Shown here piece by piece: positions 1 through 12,886 of a DNA stretch of 42,243 nucleotides. This DNA is from Beroe ovata (lineage: Eukaryota > Ctenophora > Nuda > Beroida > Beroidae), in contig CAMPET010000005.1 of NCBI GenBank assembly GCA_946803715.1, positions 162,106 through 204,348 of the forward strand. The letters run 5' to 3'. Below the pieces are notes generated by a model. The model was not told where the DNA came from and made no database searches. It saw only the letters and a list, made by a program, of their open reading frames with translations. Position 1 is the stretch's first letter. Each line of letters begins with the position of its first letter. Position numbers and translations under genes: made by a program.

Positions 1-48
1 CACACACACACACACACAGTACACAGTACACAAACACACACACACACA
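1..48. repeat. (CA)n microsatellite at left edge
   Basis: Imperfect CA dinucleotide repeat interrupted by GTACACAGTACA. The right edge of the window also ends in CA repeat. Confidence 0.9.
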
Positions 49-3000
49 TATCTGTAGTTGCTGGTAGATCTAAATATCCGTTTGGGTCGCAACAAATTGT
101 TTGATAACCTAGGTGTGAAACAGGGGGTGGGATCGTCATTTTGATCGCTTCACCGTGGAATTCTCCAAATATTTGGCATGATTTTCGTCCTGACACATTC
201 TTAACGGCGTGAAGGGTAGATTTTCGAAATTCTCCTGATAGAGCTTTAGCTGAGGTGTATCATACAGTATACGTACACCCTAAAGTCTAGCCAGATTTTA
301 GCACTTCATACAGATTGCCACTCGGTTTTAAATAGGTGAAATATATCAGGGTGTTATCGGCATTGCGATAGTTTCATCACTTCAGCCTTGGATCAGGAAA
401 ATTCGATGGAATGAAGAGCACCTAGCACAACGTCACGGAATTATCGTCATCCACGGGCGATTAGCTGGAAACCTTAAATCGGAGTTTGTCGTGATGGGCA
501 GGGCTCGCGTGGCCTAGCTATATGCAACTCATCCAGGTTAAAACAAAGGTAGAAAATGAGTTAAGAAATAAAGAATTTGAGTAAAGAATTGAGGAATATT
601 ATGGTTAAAGAGGCTTTTTCCTGCTGGAGTCAGGATTGAGCCCTAACTATAAATAACACCAACAACAACACATATTCTCTCAGCGAGCACACTCACACTT
701 TCCTGTGAAGAGAACAGTAGGGTGCAACTCATGATGAGTTATAACAAGCCATTGAGTTGTGTGTGTGTGCTTGTGTGTGTGTGTCTGTGTGTGCTTGCGT
801 CTGTGTGTGTGTGTATGTTTGTGTGCGTATTTGTGTATTGGTGATTTGCATAACACAGACCAGGATGCTAATATATTCTACTTGATGCAAGCTTCACTGA
901 TGATAATATGACAATGATTACTCCCTGCCTTTATCTTGTCATTGACCTTCCAGCAAGCCGCTAGAAGGGAAGAGAGAGGGGGGGAGAAGTTTGAAGGTAA
1001 GAAGACTGAGGAGATGAAGGTTAGAGAGGGAGGAGAAAGCAATGGTCGAGAGTGAGAGAACCATGGGGGCTATAATCTTAGAATAATGCCGTAGTCCAGT
1101 GTGTATCATGCTCAGCTCATCACAAGTCGATAAGTATAACGCGGAAATCGTAGGGGGCCGCGCGGGGGGGGGGGGGGACGTGTGGTTAATGGTTATAGTA
1201 ACCAAGCGAATAATCACCGAAAAGCGGTATACACCGACACGTCTTGCTTCAACTGGTTCTCAGTAATCACAGCTCTGTACTGCATATAACATATTTACTG
1301 GACCAGTAAATTACTGGTGTGATTATATAATATATATGACAGGAGTAATATAACATACGGAGATGAATCTCTATTATATCACCTGCACCTATAGTTACCA
1401 TGGTAACGTGATCACAGCTACACGTTAGAACATGTGAGGCATTATGAAGCGCGGTTGTCAAGGTAACAGCCTGCATCACGTGATGGGTAATCCAGCGAAT
1501 CTTAATAATCATTAAGACGAGTAATAATAGTAGGTACGCGGTTCGAGCTAAGCTTGAAGTTGAAACAAAGATTCCTCTCATGCAGTCCAGAGGGAAGAGG
1601 GTCTATAAGTTTACTCATGTCAATCATTGGCGGCTATAACTCAATGCAAAATAAGTCATCAGATGTATAGGAAATGGCCCGTTCGTGACTCAAATCTTCG
1701 TGACTATGGTATGGACGGAAGGTAATTGCACGCATGTGTGTATAGACGCAGCTAGAGATATGACAGCTGTATTTAATCGTATAAACTAATTGTATAATTG
1801 TGTGTGTGTGAGTGTGAGTAAATCGCCAAATTAATGTATATCCAACACGTGGAAGAGATCTGGATATGAAAATCAGATATCTGAAAATGGGATAATACGC
1901 AGAACAAAGACGACGGAAGGAATCAGATAAAAATGGCAGTCAGAAACAGAGGATTTGTTCAAGAAATGAAAACATGAGGGGGGAATAAGCTCAAAGCTGA
2001 AATATCAAATTCATTACCAAGAAATAAAATACTTAGTGTAGCGAATATTTTACATACAGAATATAAACCGTGGCGAATTCATCACGGTCGATGCACATGG
2101 ATATATATCCAGCACAGCTCAGTGATCATGATTCTGCAGGAGCGTTTATAATCACTAATCAGTGCAGCTGTTCCACGCATAAATGCAAATCAGTATGAAC
2201 GCGTGCATCGCGAACAAATCGATAACTATTATTTTTAGAGAGCTGCGCGCGCAATCAAGAATTTTGCGTTGATAATAATAATACCTATGATTGCGCGGGT
2301 ATTTCAGGATATGCATATGTGTTCGTGCTACTGCAAGCGGAGATAAGAGAACCCAAAATATATCTTTTTTGAAGACGGTCGAGTCAGGAATTTTTGGACA
2401 AAAAATTAGACCCCAACATGTTATTAGACTCAGTAAATTTTTGAAAAAAATAATAATAATATATTGTACGATCGTGCAATATATCAAGAGAATATTCATC
2501 TTCAAAGTTGGAGACGGCACTGTCCTATGGGTATATGTGCCTGTATATTCAATTAGTGCCCTTTTCCGTGTTCCATAGCAGTTACGGATAGTATCCAATC
2601 GTTATGTAGAGCAAGGTAGAAGGAATTTTCCGTGGAACCACTTAGATAGTAGATGAAGATCGTACACACATATCTGTAACGATGGAAAACCAGTTTAACC
2701 ACTAAATATCGCTGCACAAAGAAGATCCTGTGTGAGAACGATGAGTCAGTAATTTTTCCTTTGCAACATAATTTTTAGAGAGAAATATCTTGCATATCTC
2801 CTTGAAAAAATGTCGCTGCATGTGTCCATCTCGTACCAGTGTGTGCTTGAGCCGACAAAAAATAAAAAAATCACGATATTTTCCTAGGGGAGAATTATCG
2901 ATCTCAAATAACAGAGTGGAACGCACCTATCAAGCACGGTAAGAGCTAGAACACAATATATTTCGCCATTTCAGTCCACATAAACGCATTAACAATAACA

Positions 3001-3347
3001 TAAGTTGAATATTTTCTATCCCTATAGGATACTATATCAAGAGAAATGACATGGGGACATAAGAAAATATTCGAATTTCATTACATGAGTCATACACCGG
3101 TTCGTGCTGGGTTTCAATGGACAGATCCATGGCTGAGTCTAAGGAAAATAATTCCCTATTCACAACATCATCGATAAAATACATGATCAACCAGCTGACA
3201 CAATATATTTCTTGCCAAATGGACCAACTCCGCTCTAATCACATTTGGTTACTTACCATCCCAACAACCCGCAAGAAATATGTGTCCATACTTCATTGTC
3301 CATCTGTGGCTGGGACTACGGCCCTTTCCCCCCAGCCCTCCACACAA
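49..3347. other. 3.3 kb without a recognisable gene
   Basis: I see no ORF with convincing protein features or splice structure. It holds a degenerate TG tract at about 754-835, a run of 14 G at 1164-1177, the palindrome GTTACCATGGTAAC at 1394-1407, CATCACGTGATG near 1474-1485, a short TG tract at about 1800-1815 and a 26-bp near-perfect AT-rich palindrome centred on CGATCG at 2459-2484 (one mismatch pair). Confidence 0.6.
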
Positions 3348-4236
3348 CTAAAGCTGGACGATAGGCTCGCTCCACAACTCCTGCACAATCTCTCCCCCAC
3401 TCTTCACGGAACAACCAGTGCCGCTATTTTCCCAAAACATGGAGTACTTGGTGGAGACATGGAACTCATTCATGTACGCATAGCACTGCTTCGTCTCACC
3501 TGTTTGACGAGATATTGAGTATTGTCTACTGAAATCTGCTGTTATAAGGGGAAAAGATTGGAGATTCTGTCTCAATTAAGTTTTCCATCGGCAACTAGGT
3601 ATTCAGAGCAAATAGTTATTTCGGAGTCGGAGCTCATAAACTTGTTTGCTGCAGTCATACAAACCAGCTTCGGCTTTGCAGTTCCACGATCCCATGTAAT
3701 CCACGTTTGGCAATCCTTCAACCAGGTTTCCATTGGAAAACTCATACTTTCTGATTGAGATTGACACGCCACCTTCATCATCTACCTCTGGTTTCTCTAT
3801 CCGGATAACTCTTCCCGAAGGAATTTTAGGTCCTGCACAAAGAAAAAACTTTCAACCATCAATTTTTGCACCACATGAGAACTCAATCTTTCTCACGAAA
3901 GATAGAATATAGATGCTTGCATTTCTACTCACCCTTCTGCTGAAAAAGTGTAGCTCTCTGACCTTTGGACCCACTGGCTGAAAAAGTCCCTGACCCCGGT
4001 CCAGTGACCACCATACTTGACAATATGTGACGCTTGGCAACTACATTAGAATTCTCAAACTCAATCTTGGCGAGGCGCCAATCATCGGTGAGGGTGTCAA
4101 TCTTGACACAAGACCCAGTGGAGCGGTCAGGCGACGAACACTGGTCAGAGGGTTCTGCACACTGGTCACTCACGGTGTCAGTACCAGTCATCATTGTCAT
4201 GAAGAAGATCAGAACTGGTAGAGTGGAGGGCATCAT
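3348..4236 (-). CDS. Small secreted Cys-containing protein, family not recognised (3 exons)
   Basis: Exon 1 (4236-3933) begins MMPSTLPVLIFFMTMMTG, a hydrophobic signal peptide, followed by a Cys-containing stretch (DQC, DQC, GSC). It ends in phase 1 at a GTGAGT donor. Exon 2 (3832-3665) follows a TTTGTGCAG acceptor and reads GPKIPSGRVIRIEKPEV onward. A GTTTGT donor in phase 1 then joins exon 3 (3538-3348) after a pyrimidine-rich TTATAACAG acceptor; exon 3 ends with WSEPIVQL and a TAG stop. This model gives 220 aa with six cysteines after the signal peptide, an even number. The alternative is that exon 2 reads through to a TGA at 3603-3605 (two exons, 177 aa, five cysteines). I do not recognise the fold. 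The first two exons are the firmest part. An acceptor-like AG lies 6 nt before the start codon. Confidence 0.55.
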
Positions 4237-5766
4237 GGTCAGCTACTTCTGATTCAATCTCACGAGAAAAAAAATGAGGTGGGGGTTGAGCAAAAACTAA
4301 ATCTCAGACGGCACAACGTCGATATATCATGTTCAATATACCAAAGTCAAGACTCAAGTACAAAATATACACAAAGTACACACAACAAAACGTATAGGAG
4401 TGACATTGGTCAGTTCAGAGAGTGTGTGTGTGTATTGTGTGTGTTCTCTCAACAGCGGAGTTTCCATGAGGCACCACGCTGCATATCAGACAATATACAT
4501 CACCGTAATATAGGAGGCATCTTCAATCCTCACGAAGTCTTTTTCTGGTCTTGCAGAAAATCTTTTTTCTGATTCGGCTGTCTTCAAGTATGGGTCTAAA
4601 ACTTGGATTGACAAGTAGTTAAGTTATTCAAAACTCACGGCAGACCTTCTCTCCTTATGTAAGTTAGGTGCAGAGGGCTGCACTAGCGCTTACTTTACTC
4701 GATTAGTATCTACTTCTCGCGAAAATGCGAAAATTTGGTGAAAAAGTAATGTCGGAACGTGAAAGAGACTCTCAGCGACTTCAAACAACCAGCAGTTTTG
4801 TGAAAGTTCTGGGTGTTGAAAAAACTTCAAAGTAAGCAATTAAAATTACAATTACCTTGCACAGTAAACCCATTAATTGACCAGAGTACCTCACTTACAT
4901 ATGCCTTGGCGCGGGATACTGCTATAATTCGAAATAACGCGCAAAGCTCATGCACACACAAACACATTGTAACTTTGTCGGTATGGATATATTTAGGTTT
5001 TTTCGGGAAATATTTTTCAGTCTTGTCACATAATTATCAAATTAGCCTTGTCGGCTCATTATCTAATTAGGAACGTAGTATATTATTCACCGTATTCATC
5101 GGCTTCTATAACAAGTAAACGCGGCTGCCAACATATTTCACTCATAATAAAGAAAGAGACTTCGAAAATAAGAATGAAACGAATATGATACATGATAAAA
5201 TCAAAAAGTTCAATAATGCAATTAGTAGGGGGAAAATAAAAATTGTACCGATACGATGAATTAGACGGGTTAAACACACATGGTACAGTGTAGTAGGAAG
5301 GAGTGTAGACTGAACAACAGTTAAAAAGGGTGTCAGTCGAGAGAATGAAGGAAAGAAAACTTCATCGTCTGATAGATATATCAGAGCAGCAGCAGATATA
5401 TCCAATGCATAACTATACTCATATTATGCATACACGCATAATGCATATCTGATATCAGTATCATAGAATTAAGATTTGCGATACTCAGTGAGCTACTCAT
5501 ATATGAGACGTTTTGACGCATAGCTGAGGAGAAGGCTTTAAAGTATGGCCGAAAAGAAGGCTACATTAGCGCACGCGGGAGGGTATCTAGATATAAGATA
5601 CGACTTTTTATATATATTTTCGATACAAAGTACCAACGAAAGAAAACTTAATTCCGGAAGGTGTCGACAAAAAAGAGGGAGAGAGAGAGAAGTCGAGAAA
5701 AGATATCGGCAAATTTGTACGAATGTAAATTATCTCTACAGGACACACACATATATAGTAGCATAC

Positions 5767-5849
5767 GGCGTGAGATTTTTCTGCTTCGTACGCGGAATGC
5801 CGGGAGGAAGAAGCTGCTCTTCTTCCCACAGGATCATATTTCGGGATAG
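5767..5849 (-). CDS. Possible internal exon, Ser/Arg-rich
   Basis: After a TGTTCAG acceptor this 83-bp interval is open in phase 1 and reads IPKYDPVGRRAASSS followed by 12 further residues, ending at GCC before a GTATGC donor. The RRAAS motif resembles the kinase-type sites of the gene at 7.8-12.8 kb. However, that gene's last exon ends in phase 2, so the two cannot be joined directly; a missing exon would have to lie between them. It may simply be chance. Confidence 0.2.
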
Positions 5850-6136
5850 CTGAACATATTATCATGTTGAATAGTTCTTGCTGCAGACGTTTTTACCTGA
5901 ATTTGAAACAACAAATAACGTACAGGTTTATTCTCTCTTCTTGAGACCATATGATCTGAAAGAAACTTCCAGTGTAGTTCAAATACGGATAGATAGATAT
6001 TGAATCATGCGAGAGATTTTTGAAGGAATTTAAGAGCTACTAAGTTCAATCTACAGAATGTAACGTTCTCGAGTACAGGTCAGACCCCCCTCGATTAGAT
6101 TGACAGATGACCATCAGCAGAAGCCATATTATAAAG

Positions 6137-6207
6137 GAGTACAGGAGTACAGGAGTACAGAAGTACAGGAGTACAGAAGTACAGGAGTACAGGAGTACAG
6201 GAGTACA
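6137..6207. repeat. 8-bp minisatellite GAGTACAG
   Basis: About nine head-to-tail copies of GAGTACAG, with the variant AAGTACAG in two of them. Each copy carries the GTAC palindrome. Confidence 0.9.
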
Positions 6208-7594
6208 ATGATTTCTCAGAACTGACAGAACATTCTACCACGCTTGACAATCGGTGTAAACTATAAAATATTCGGCAAATTCGTTAATAACGAATCATTC
6301 CAGAATCATAGAGCTGCAAATTCCTGAAATCGCAGCGCAAGCTAGAGCTATATCGTCGAACAATTTAGAGCAGCATTACAGCAGCTACCTGCTTAGAGCT
6401 GCATTTCAGAACTAAGATGAACAAAAAACGCCCTCAACACAATTTAGAGCAAACCTTGATGGCCAACAATGACACTAAAAGGTGCACTCTGTGAGTTGGT
6501 TTTTAAACTTGCCATCATATTTTATTTCTATATTCATACAGGCATAAAATTTGTAAGTCTTCCCCTGTCCACATAATATAATGCTGTATGTTATGCTATG
6601 TGCATTTAAAAAAAAGCCATGGAAATTTCCTTTTATATTTAGTTAACTTTTGACGTAAGTAGCGCGATGGGTTTACTTCTATTCGTTGATTTGGAAATTA
6701 AAAAAAACCGCTCCATCCACATTTCAACAGTTTAAAAAAAACGGATGAAAATTGACATATTTATAGAAACTTGACACAAAAATACATAACCTCATATTAT
6801 GCAGCGAAATGTCAAAACTGAATAAACGGGACAGTGGACGCAAATACTCTGCTATGCCCCTCTCTCCCCCTATCCCCCCTATACCCCACACCTCTATTTT
6901 AAGGGGGGAAAAGGTGTGCATATTTAATATTCGTAACAACGAGCAGGGGTGTGAGTTGGAGGGGTGAAGTGGGGGTGATGAAAAGGAGTTGTGGCAAGAG
7001 GGAAGGGGGTAATAGACCTAGGAATAAACAAGCAACAGTTATAAATTACCACACTTCAACACCAAGGAAATATTTTATGTAAATTAATTGGTTGTACAAT
7101 AATTGGTTGTTACAAATGAAATATAAATATGGCTGTTTTATCACAGCTGAGTCTGCTGAGACTGATAACTGAGTTGCAATAGACATCAGACATACCTGTG
7201 AACGGAAACATTGAAAATGTATGATTAAGTGGAATGGACAAGTGGAAAATGACCATTGGCCACAGATGCAAAAACATCGATATGAAAGACATTGCTCGAA
7301 CTTATCGATATTTGCTGAATCAATTATAAATGTAGATCTCATCGAACTTAGTCAAACATTAACAATGCCACCTTAACATAATCGGGCTAGAGACTGGCTA
7401 TTCCGATACCCACATACTACATAGTTAGTTGATAGTAACACCTTATCAAGTAACACACTTTGGTGTAAATTGCAGGGTAATTCCGGCTTTACTTCTTACT
7501 CTTAACAGAAATATAACTTGCAATTACTTGGATAGCAATTAAAGAGGGAATTCACGAAATGGTACGGTATTTTCAGGACTTTTTACATCCCTAA

Positions 7595-7810
7595 TTGATT
7601 CTCTTCCCACAGATGCCCTACTTTCTCTTCCCACATATTCCCCACTTTTTTCCTCACACGCGTCTCCAACCTCTTTCAACTCCTCACCCTTTTCTCTCTT
7701 ATACTTCTCACTATTTCCCCCACCCCAAGTCGCTCCCTTCCCCAATTATATCACTCCTCTCCCAACTACTCACCATTTCTCCCTAAAACCCCACCCTAGT
7801 TACCCCTTCT
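7595..7810. repeat. Long polypyrimidine tract (+ strand)
   Basis: About 215 bp almost entirely C and T on the plus strand, rich in CTTCCCA/CCCCAC blocks. ORFs on either strand here are low-complexity and not believable. It lies immediately beyond a splice donor of the 7.8-12.8 kb gene, so in that gene's sense strand it is an intronic polypurine tract. Confidence 0.75.
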
Positions 7811-7815
7811 CTCAC

Positions 7816-9076
7816 CTGAGATCCAGATCCTCGACCCCGTGATGATCTCCTCCCTCCTTGAAGTTAGCCGGACTGGTCGCACCCGTTGCCCGCCGGGCGG
7901 AAAACCCGGAGGTGGGCGAGGCTGTGGAGGTGTTCCCAACCCGGATTATGGAGTGTCGAACCATTCTCCGGGCACCGGTGTGGGGCGTCGCTACGTTGAG
8001 CGTGCTGCTGCTCGGCATTGAGATGTCGTAACTATAGCAACGGAAGAGGGTTTGTCCAGGAAGTATTAGGGAGAGAGAGGGGTAGGGTTTGCGCGATGAC
8101 GTGAACTTCCTGTTGCAAGGACGCTCCTTCTCAGACACGAATCTTTTGTTCGCTCGTTGTGTATTCCAACTCTTCTTGATGATGCTTTCTCGACATAGAA
8201 CTAAACATATGAGGGAAAAAGGAATAGCGTTGAGTGAGGTTCAGAGGGGGCATTGAAAATGATGTGGCTACTGAATAGGAAAATAGGGTTATTAGGAAAA
8301 TAAAGTGATTAATGACTCCTAACTAAGCATTAATTCAGAACTTAACTCCATCATAGTGATTCTGTAAGCGTGATATAACGCATCAACACACAATAGCGTA
8401 TAATGACACATAATAACACGCGTAATTATCATAATATACGCATCATAAAAGACAAATATTACCCCAATTACTACGCTCTTGGTAGCCCATATATTTTGAC
8501 AAAGTACGATTAGGTCCATGGGCTAAACTAGGCTCGTTATAATATGAGACATATCCATTGTAAAGTGGATAGAAAGCTTGATTCACGTAGATTATGTAGT
8601 CTGTATACAGGGCACGATTTCAATTTTATAATTGGGGTAATTATGCAATCAAATACAACGAAACGTACTTTATATAGTAGGCTTGATCCTAGATCTGATC
8701 CTAGATCAGATCCATCAGTATCAATATAGCATCTGCATGAACTCAACACAAGTAGAGCGGTATGAGTGTCAAGTATGTGGTATCGCCAAATAGCAAAAAC
8801 TTCGGTATGACAGACTAGAAAATATGAAATATCATAGCAGACGATTGAAATGCTGTGTGTAGAGGAAGATTCGGTGCATATGCCATGCATATTCATCATA
8901 AAAACGCGACTGCGTTGCTGTATATTTTATGCCGCGCATGCATTGCGAATAGGAATACAGTAGTATAATGTCGGTCCCTAAGAGAGCTAGTGTGGTGTCA
9001 ACAGATAGTGTGATGGACACCACAATGAAGAAAAGCAGACACAGCTGTGTAGAAACAAAGACTATAACCAAGCAGC

Positions 9077-9112
<36 letters not shown>

Positions 9113-12100
9113 CATAATATTAATACTTCTCTAATGAAGACTCAATAGAATCAGCTTGTGCAGCCACACTGCCACAAATAACCTGCATCTTGACACTACT
9201 ATACTGCTGATCAGTGATGGACATGGTTGTATAGTGTGTAACCGATATTACTCAGGATTACAAAGGAAATTGTGTCACTGGTGTCACCAGTATGACTGGC
9301 ACCACCAGCCAGTTACTGGCAGTCACCAGTCACACCACTAGGTCACTGCAATGCTCTTGTCAAAGAGTGGGTGAAATATACATATGACCATAACTATATG
9401 AGTAGTTAGTTATTAACATATGAGTAGTTGGTTACTAACATTAGTATGAGGCAACTTCAATCATATAATATGTCATCGTACATAGCGCGAGCAACCCTCA
9501 ACTACTAACAAGAGCCGTTACAATCTTGTGACAGATGAAGAAAGAGAGGCGTAAAAAGAAAAACAGGTGAAGCAAAAACTAGAGAGTAGAGGTTAGAGTT
9601 GCTAGAGGCTGAAACTAGAGGCTAGAAGCAATAGTTGATGAAGAGAGAAGTAAACACTGTCAGTGTCTTACCAACTACCTGCTGAAGAGTGCAAAAGACG
9701 ACATTACAGGATAGAAACAACAGAACTAGAGGAAATGCTAGGGGCTGATTAGTACCATGTACGACCTGTACCGTAAGTTCCAGAGACACAAAGGACTATG
9801 TATCATGTTAAAAAGGTTTCGTGTTGTCTTCCTTTCGAACTGGGGGTGTTGCAAGACCGTTTCATGTTATATTTAGAGTTTAACGGTGCAGGTAAGCTGG
9901 AAAAGTATGGATATATGACGCGTATTATATATGGCGTTCTTCAAGACACATCTGAGAAGACTTGTTAGCAGTGTAACTCAGAATAAAGGGAGCTTAGGGT
10001 GTGGGACTTATGAGTTGTTAAGGTCCAGAGCCCAAGAACATGCGGCACTGAAACTTGATCTGGCATGGAAAAAAGAGATCTTGGTTTGAAACTCCCTACA
10101 TATTATGTTGTCATACAAAGAGAGTGACATTTGCAAAATGTTCAATAACTGGAGAAGTGTAAAAGGTCTGTTGATCCCCATGTTGGCAAACAATTGAGCA
10201 CGGGACATATTAGAGTTCGGATATGATCTCGTGGGGATACAGCTGCAATTATCTGGCCGAAATCTATCATTACAAGCAGTAATTATCACGCGATCATGAC
10301 CAATTATCTCGTTAAATACGGAGCAATGATCGCGGAAACCGCGCATGCCTACGACCAAGTAACAATGCTGCGGATCTCATCAATCACAAGCTGTATGATA
10401 CATTGACAATAAATCATGGGTAGTACTATATATTAACCGCAACATGGGTTCGAGACAAGTCGTATATAGACGATCAAAAGGGGTTGAAGGGATGATTGAA
10501 AGAGGCGAAAAGATGGCGTCGACAGAGCAGTCTATGACCATAATGACGTCCTATGAGGGATACTACAAGCTTTCACCGTCAGGTGACGCATTCCTTACAC
10601 TACTAACATAACAAGGCCATATTATAATATTCAAACAAATATATAGACATTCAACACGTAATATTAAAATATGTGGGCTGTGAAGTGCACTGTCCTATCT
10701 GCACGACCCCAACACTTCTAGACCAGTAATTGACACACGGGCACTTCCCAGCCTTCGCTACATATCAACATGAGGGTATAATACGTATATAATAGGTTTT
10801 CACTGAGGTCAATGTGGATCACTAATATTCTTCCGTTGTTTTGCGATTGGAGAAGATCTGATGAGTTATGTGGCCATTGTCCATCTTTAGTCATCAGAAC
10901 TAAGTCCAAAACAAGTCAAAATCTAGGATAAAACGTGTCAAATTAACTGTGACTATACTCACTCCAAGACAAGCTCGATTCCGAAAAATCAAAAAACAGC
11001 ATACAAACCATATGCCCACATATAGATACATCCAGTACCAAATAGAAACACTTCCCAGATCTGTACACACAAATATTACAACCTCGACCAGCCGCCGCCG
11101 CCGTCGGCTGCCATCTCGGGCGCGGCAGGGGATGACATGATAAAAACTAACGACTGTCATTAATTCTCGAAACATAATAAACCATCTATATATTTGATGG
11201 AAAAGGAGCTGTGGGCAAGCGCTGAAAGCTACGCGAATACTTCTTCATCTGTTATATTAACACGTGTGTATCGCGCATTTTGTTTCTTTTTAACCGAGTT
11301 ATGTGGCACGAACGTGTGTCGCATGTGCATGTATGTGCAAAATTACGAGTAGATTGGTCATTTTATAATGGAAACCATGATAAGTGAAACACACAATCAT
11401 GTGATTCTGACCGTGGATAGAATATTTTGGATTTTTCTCCAATGGTTCCGTAATAAACATTTCACACTATGAGAAGACGAGTATGCTGCCGTCGAGAAAC
11501 ATGAATGTATATCGTTTGATGAAGTATTCTGAACAGGCACACTACGACTTATGTTACGAATACTAAGCAGTTATGTCGGTATACTAGAGGATTCCAAGAA
11601 AGAAGTTCCTTCGAAAAATAGTTCTGTCGAAACTTTTTTCCTTTGAAGTTGTGGAAAAACGATCGAGTGATATCGAGATACTGTTAAGACTTTTTTAAGA
11701 CTGCTTCAATCAGACAAAAAAGAAAGAAATCTGAGGAAAAGTCACAACTCCACAATCCACATCCTTCCAAGAATCAGGAACAGATGCCACCGCCGCCGTC
11801 TTACAACTTTACAACTTACATCATCGAAAACTTGGAATTTCCGTACTCAACAAAAGAATTATATGCAAGAATTCGCCGAGCACTCTCTCTCCCTCTCTCT
11901 CTCTACATATGCAAATCAGTTAATTCAGTAATGGTTCAACTTCAAGGACGGTTTCTGACGCATAACTATAAGCCCCGTCAACACACCCATTATGAGAACT
12001 GCCACTTTGGCATATTGCCATGACAACGACAATGTCAAAATCATATTTTTTCAGAACGCAGTATTTGAGAGACAGATAATTAAGTTTCGTCATGTTGTCT

Positions 12101-12808
12101 CTGATATTGTTGAAGTTGTACTTTAATTCCAGATATTTGTGCCTCAAAAAAGTGGCGTCATGTGATATGAGTATCAGTCAATGTGAGGATAAGTGTTACT
12201 GAGTGTGAGATAAGTGTTACTGAGTGTAGGTTAAGTGTCAGTCAATATGAGATGAGTGTCAGTGAGTGTGTCAGTGTCAGTGTCAGTCAGTGTGAGATGA
12301 GTGTCAGTGAGTGTAAGTTGAGTGTCAGTGAGAGTGTCACAACGACTCACCCAGTTCGTCTGGTCATATTCCTCCCCCCTATTCCCTCCTCTCCGACGTC
12401 CTCTTCATACTCGTCTGAATCCTGTATACCTACCTGAGATGGACACATGTTACTATTATAGTGTTGCCATGGTGATTATGGTGTTGTCATGGTGATCCCA
12501 GTGAATCAGCGAGTGAGATGGGCAAAAAAATCAACAATCTCAATTCAAATTCAACTTCTAGACCATAGCTTTCACAGTTGAACGAAAATCTTGCTACCTC
12601 CGTAACTCACCCCATGGAGGTCGTCCAGAAGATGGGAATTAGAGGCTTTCCTCCTCCTCTCGGACGATATGGTCGAACATTTACTGACATTAGAGTATCG
12701 TCGCCTTGACGACAGGGGCGACGTCACGGAGAATCGACGATGTCCACCACGGCCCTGCATTTGTCGGTTTACTTCGAGAACGTTGAACGCAGAACTCAAA
12801 CGGGCCAT
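7816..12808 (-). CDS. Unrecognised basic Ser/Arg-rich protein, N-terminal exons (partial)
   Basis: Three exons join with matching phases. Exon 1 (12808-12611, 66 codons) starts MARLSSAFNVLEV and ends at a GTGAGT donor. Exon 2 (12433-12351) is acidic (VGIQDSDEYEEDVGEE) and ends in phase 2 at GTGAGT. Exon 3 (8031-7816), after a CCCTCTTCCGTTGCTATAG acceptor, begins YDISMPSSSTLNVATP and ends in phase 2 at a GTGAGA donor. Together they give about 165 residues without a stop. Visible motifs are three basophilic-kinase-type sites, RRFS (24-27), RRRYS (35-39) and RRRKAS (51-56), and an acidic patch (about 71-82). No membrane segment or known domain is seen, which fits a disordered cytoplasmic N-terminus. 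Intron 2 is 4.3 kb. The 3' part was not found, so the product cannot be named. An acceptor AG sits 2 nt before the ATG, inside a perfect palindrome. Confidence 0.5.
9076..9111. repeat. (AC)n microsatellite
   Basis: About 18 AC units with one CGC interruption, within the 4.3 kb intron of the 7.8-12.8 kb gene. Confidence 0.95.
9268..9345. repeat. CACCAG/CTGGTG degenerate inverted repeats
   Basis: Short alternating CTGGTG and CACCAG words (CACTGGTGTCACCAGTATGA and similar) that can pair with each other. No function is apparent. Confidence 0.6.
12165..12342. repeat. Degenerate GAGTGTCAGTGAGTGTGAGAT minisatellite
   Basis: Repeated blocks built from GTGTCAGTGAGTGT and GAGATGAGT with many substitutions. 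The tract begins a few bases beyond the exon 2 donor of the 7.8-12.8 kb gene, so it is intronic. Confidence 0.8.
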
Positions 12809-12886
12809 GGCTGAGATTCGTGCTGGAAAATGGTTATGACGGACAAATTGTCCGTCATAACCATTTTCCAGCACGAATCTCAGCCA
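12808..12886. repeat. Perfect palindrome, 39-bp arms, 1-nt spacer
   Basis: 12808-12846 is the exact reverse complement of 12848-12886; the single centre base is 12847. The left arm ends on the first base of the proposed ATG of the minus-strand gene and contains its candidate splice acceptors (TTTTCCAG and ATCTCAG). Confidence 0.95.

Larger units (their letters stand above)
4237..7815. other. 3.6 kb with no confirmed gene
   Basis: The stretch lies between the small secreted-protein gene and the last exon found of the 7.8-12.8 kb gene, so it should hold the missing 3' exons of the latter if that gene is intact. I could only nominate one weak exon (5767-5849). It also holds an 8-bp minisatellite and a long pyrimidine tract, listed separately. 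Confidence 0.5.

Noticed and set aside
3117-3518. 133-codon plus-strand ORF
   Set aside because: It overlaps, on the opposite strand, a more convincing exon of the minus-strand secreted-protein gene and has no domain or splice support.
7539-7745. Lys/Glu/Gly-rich minus-strand ORF
   Set aside because: It is the complement of a long polypyrimidine tract; the composition explains the open frame.
10008-10358. 116-codon minus-strand ORF with ICREFQ motif
   Set aside because: It only vaguely resembles a PAN domain with the usual cysteines missing, and no exon signals were found.
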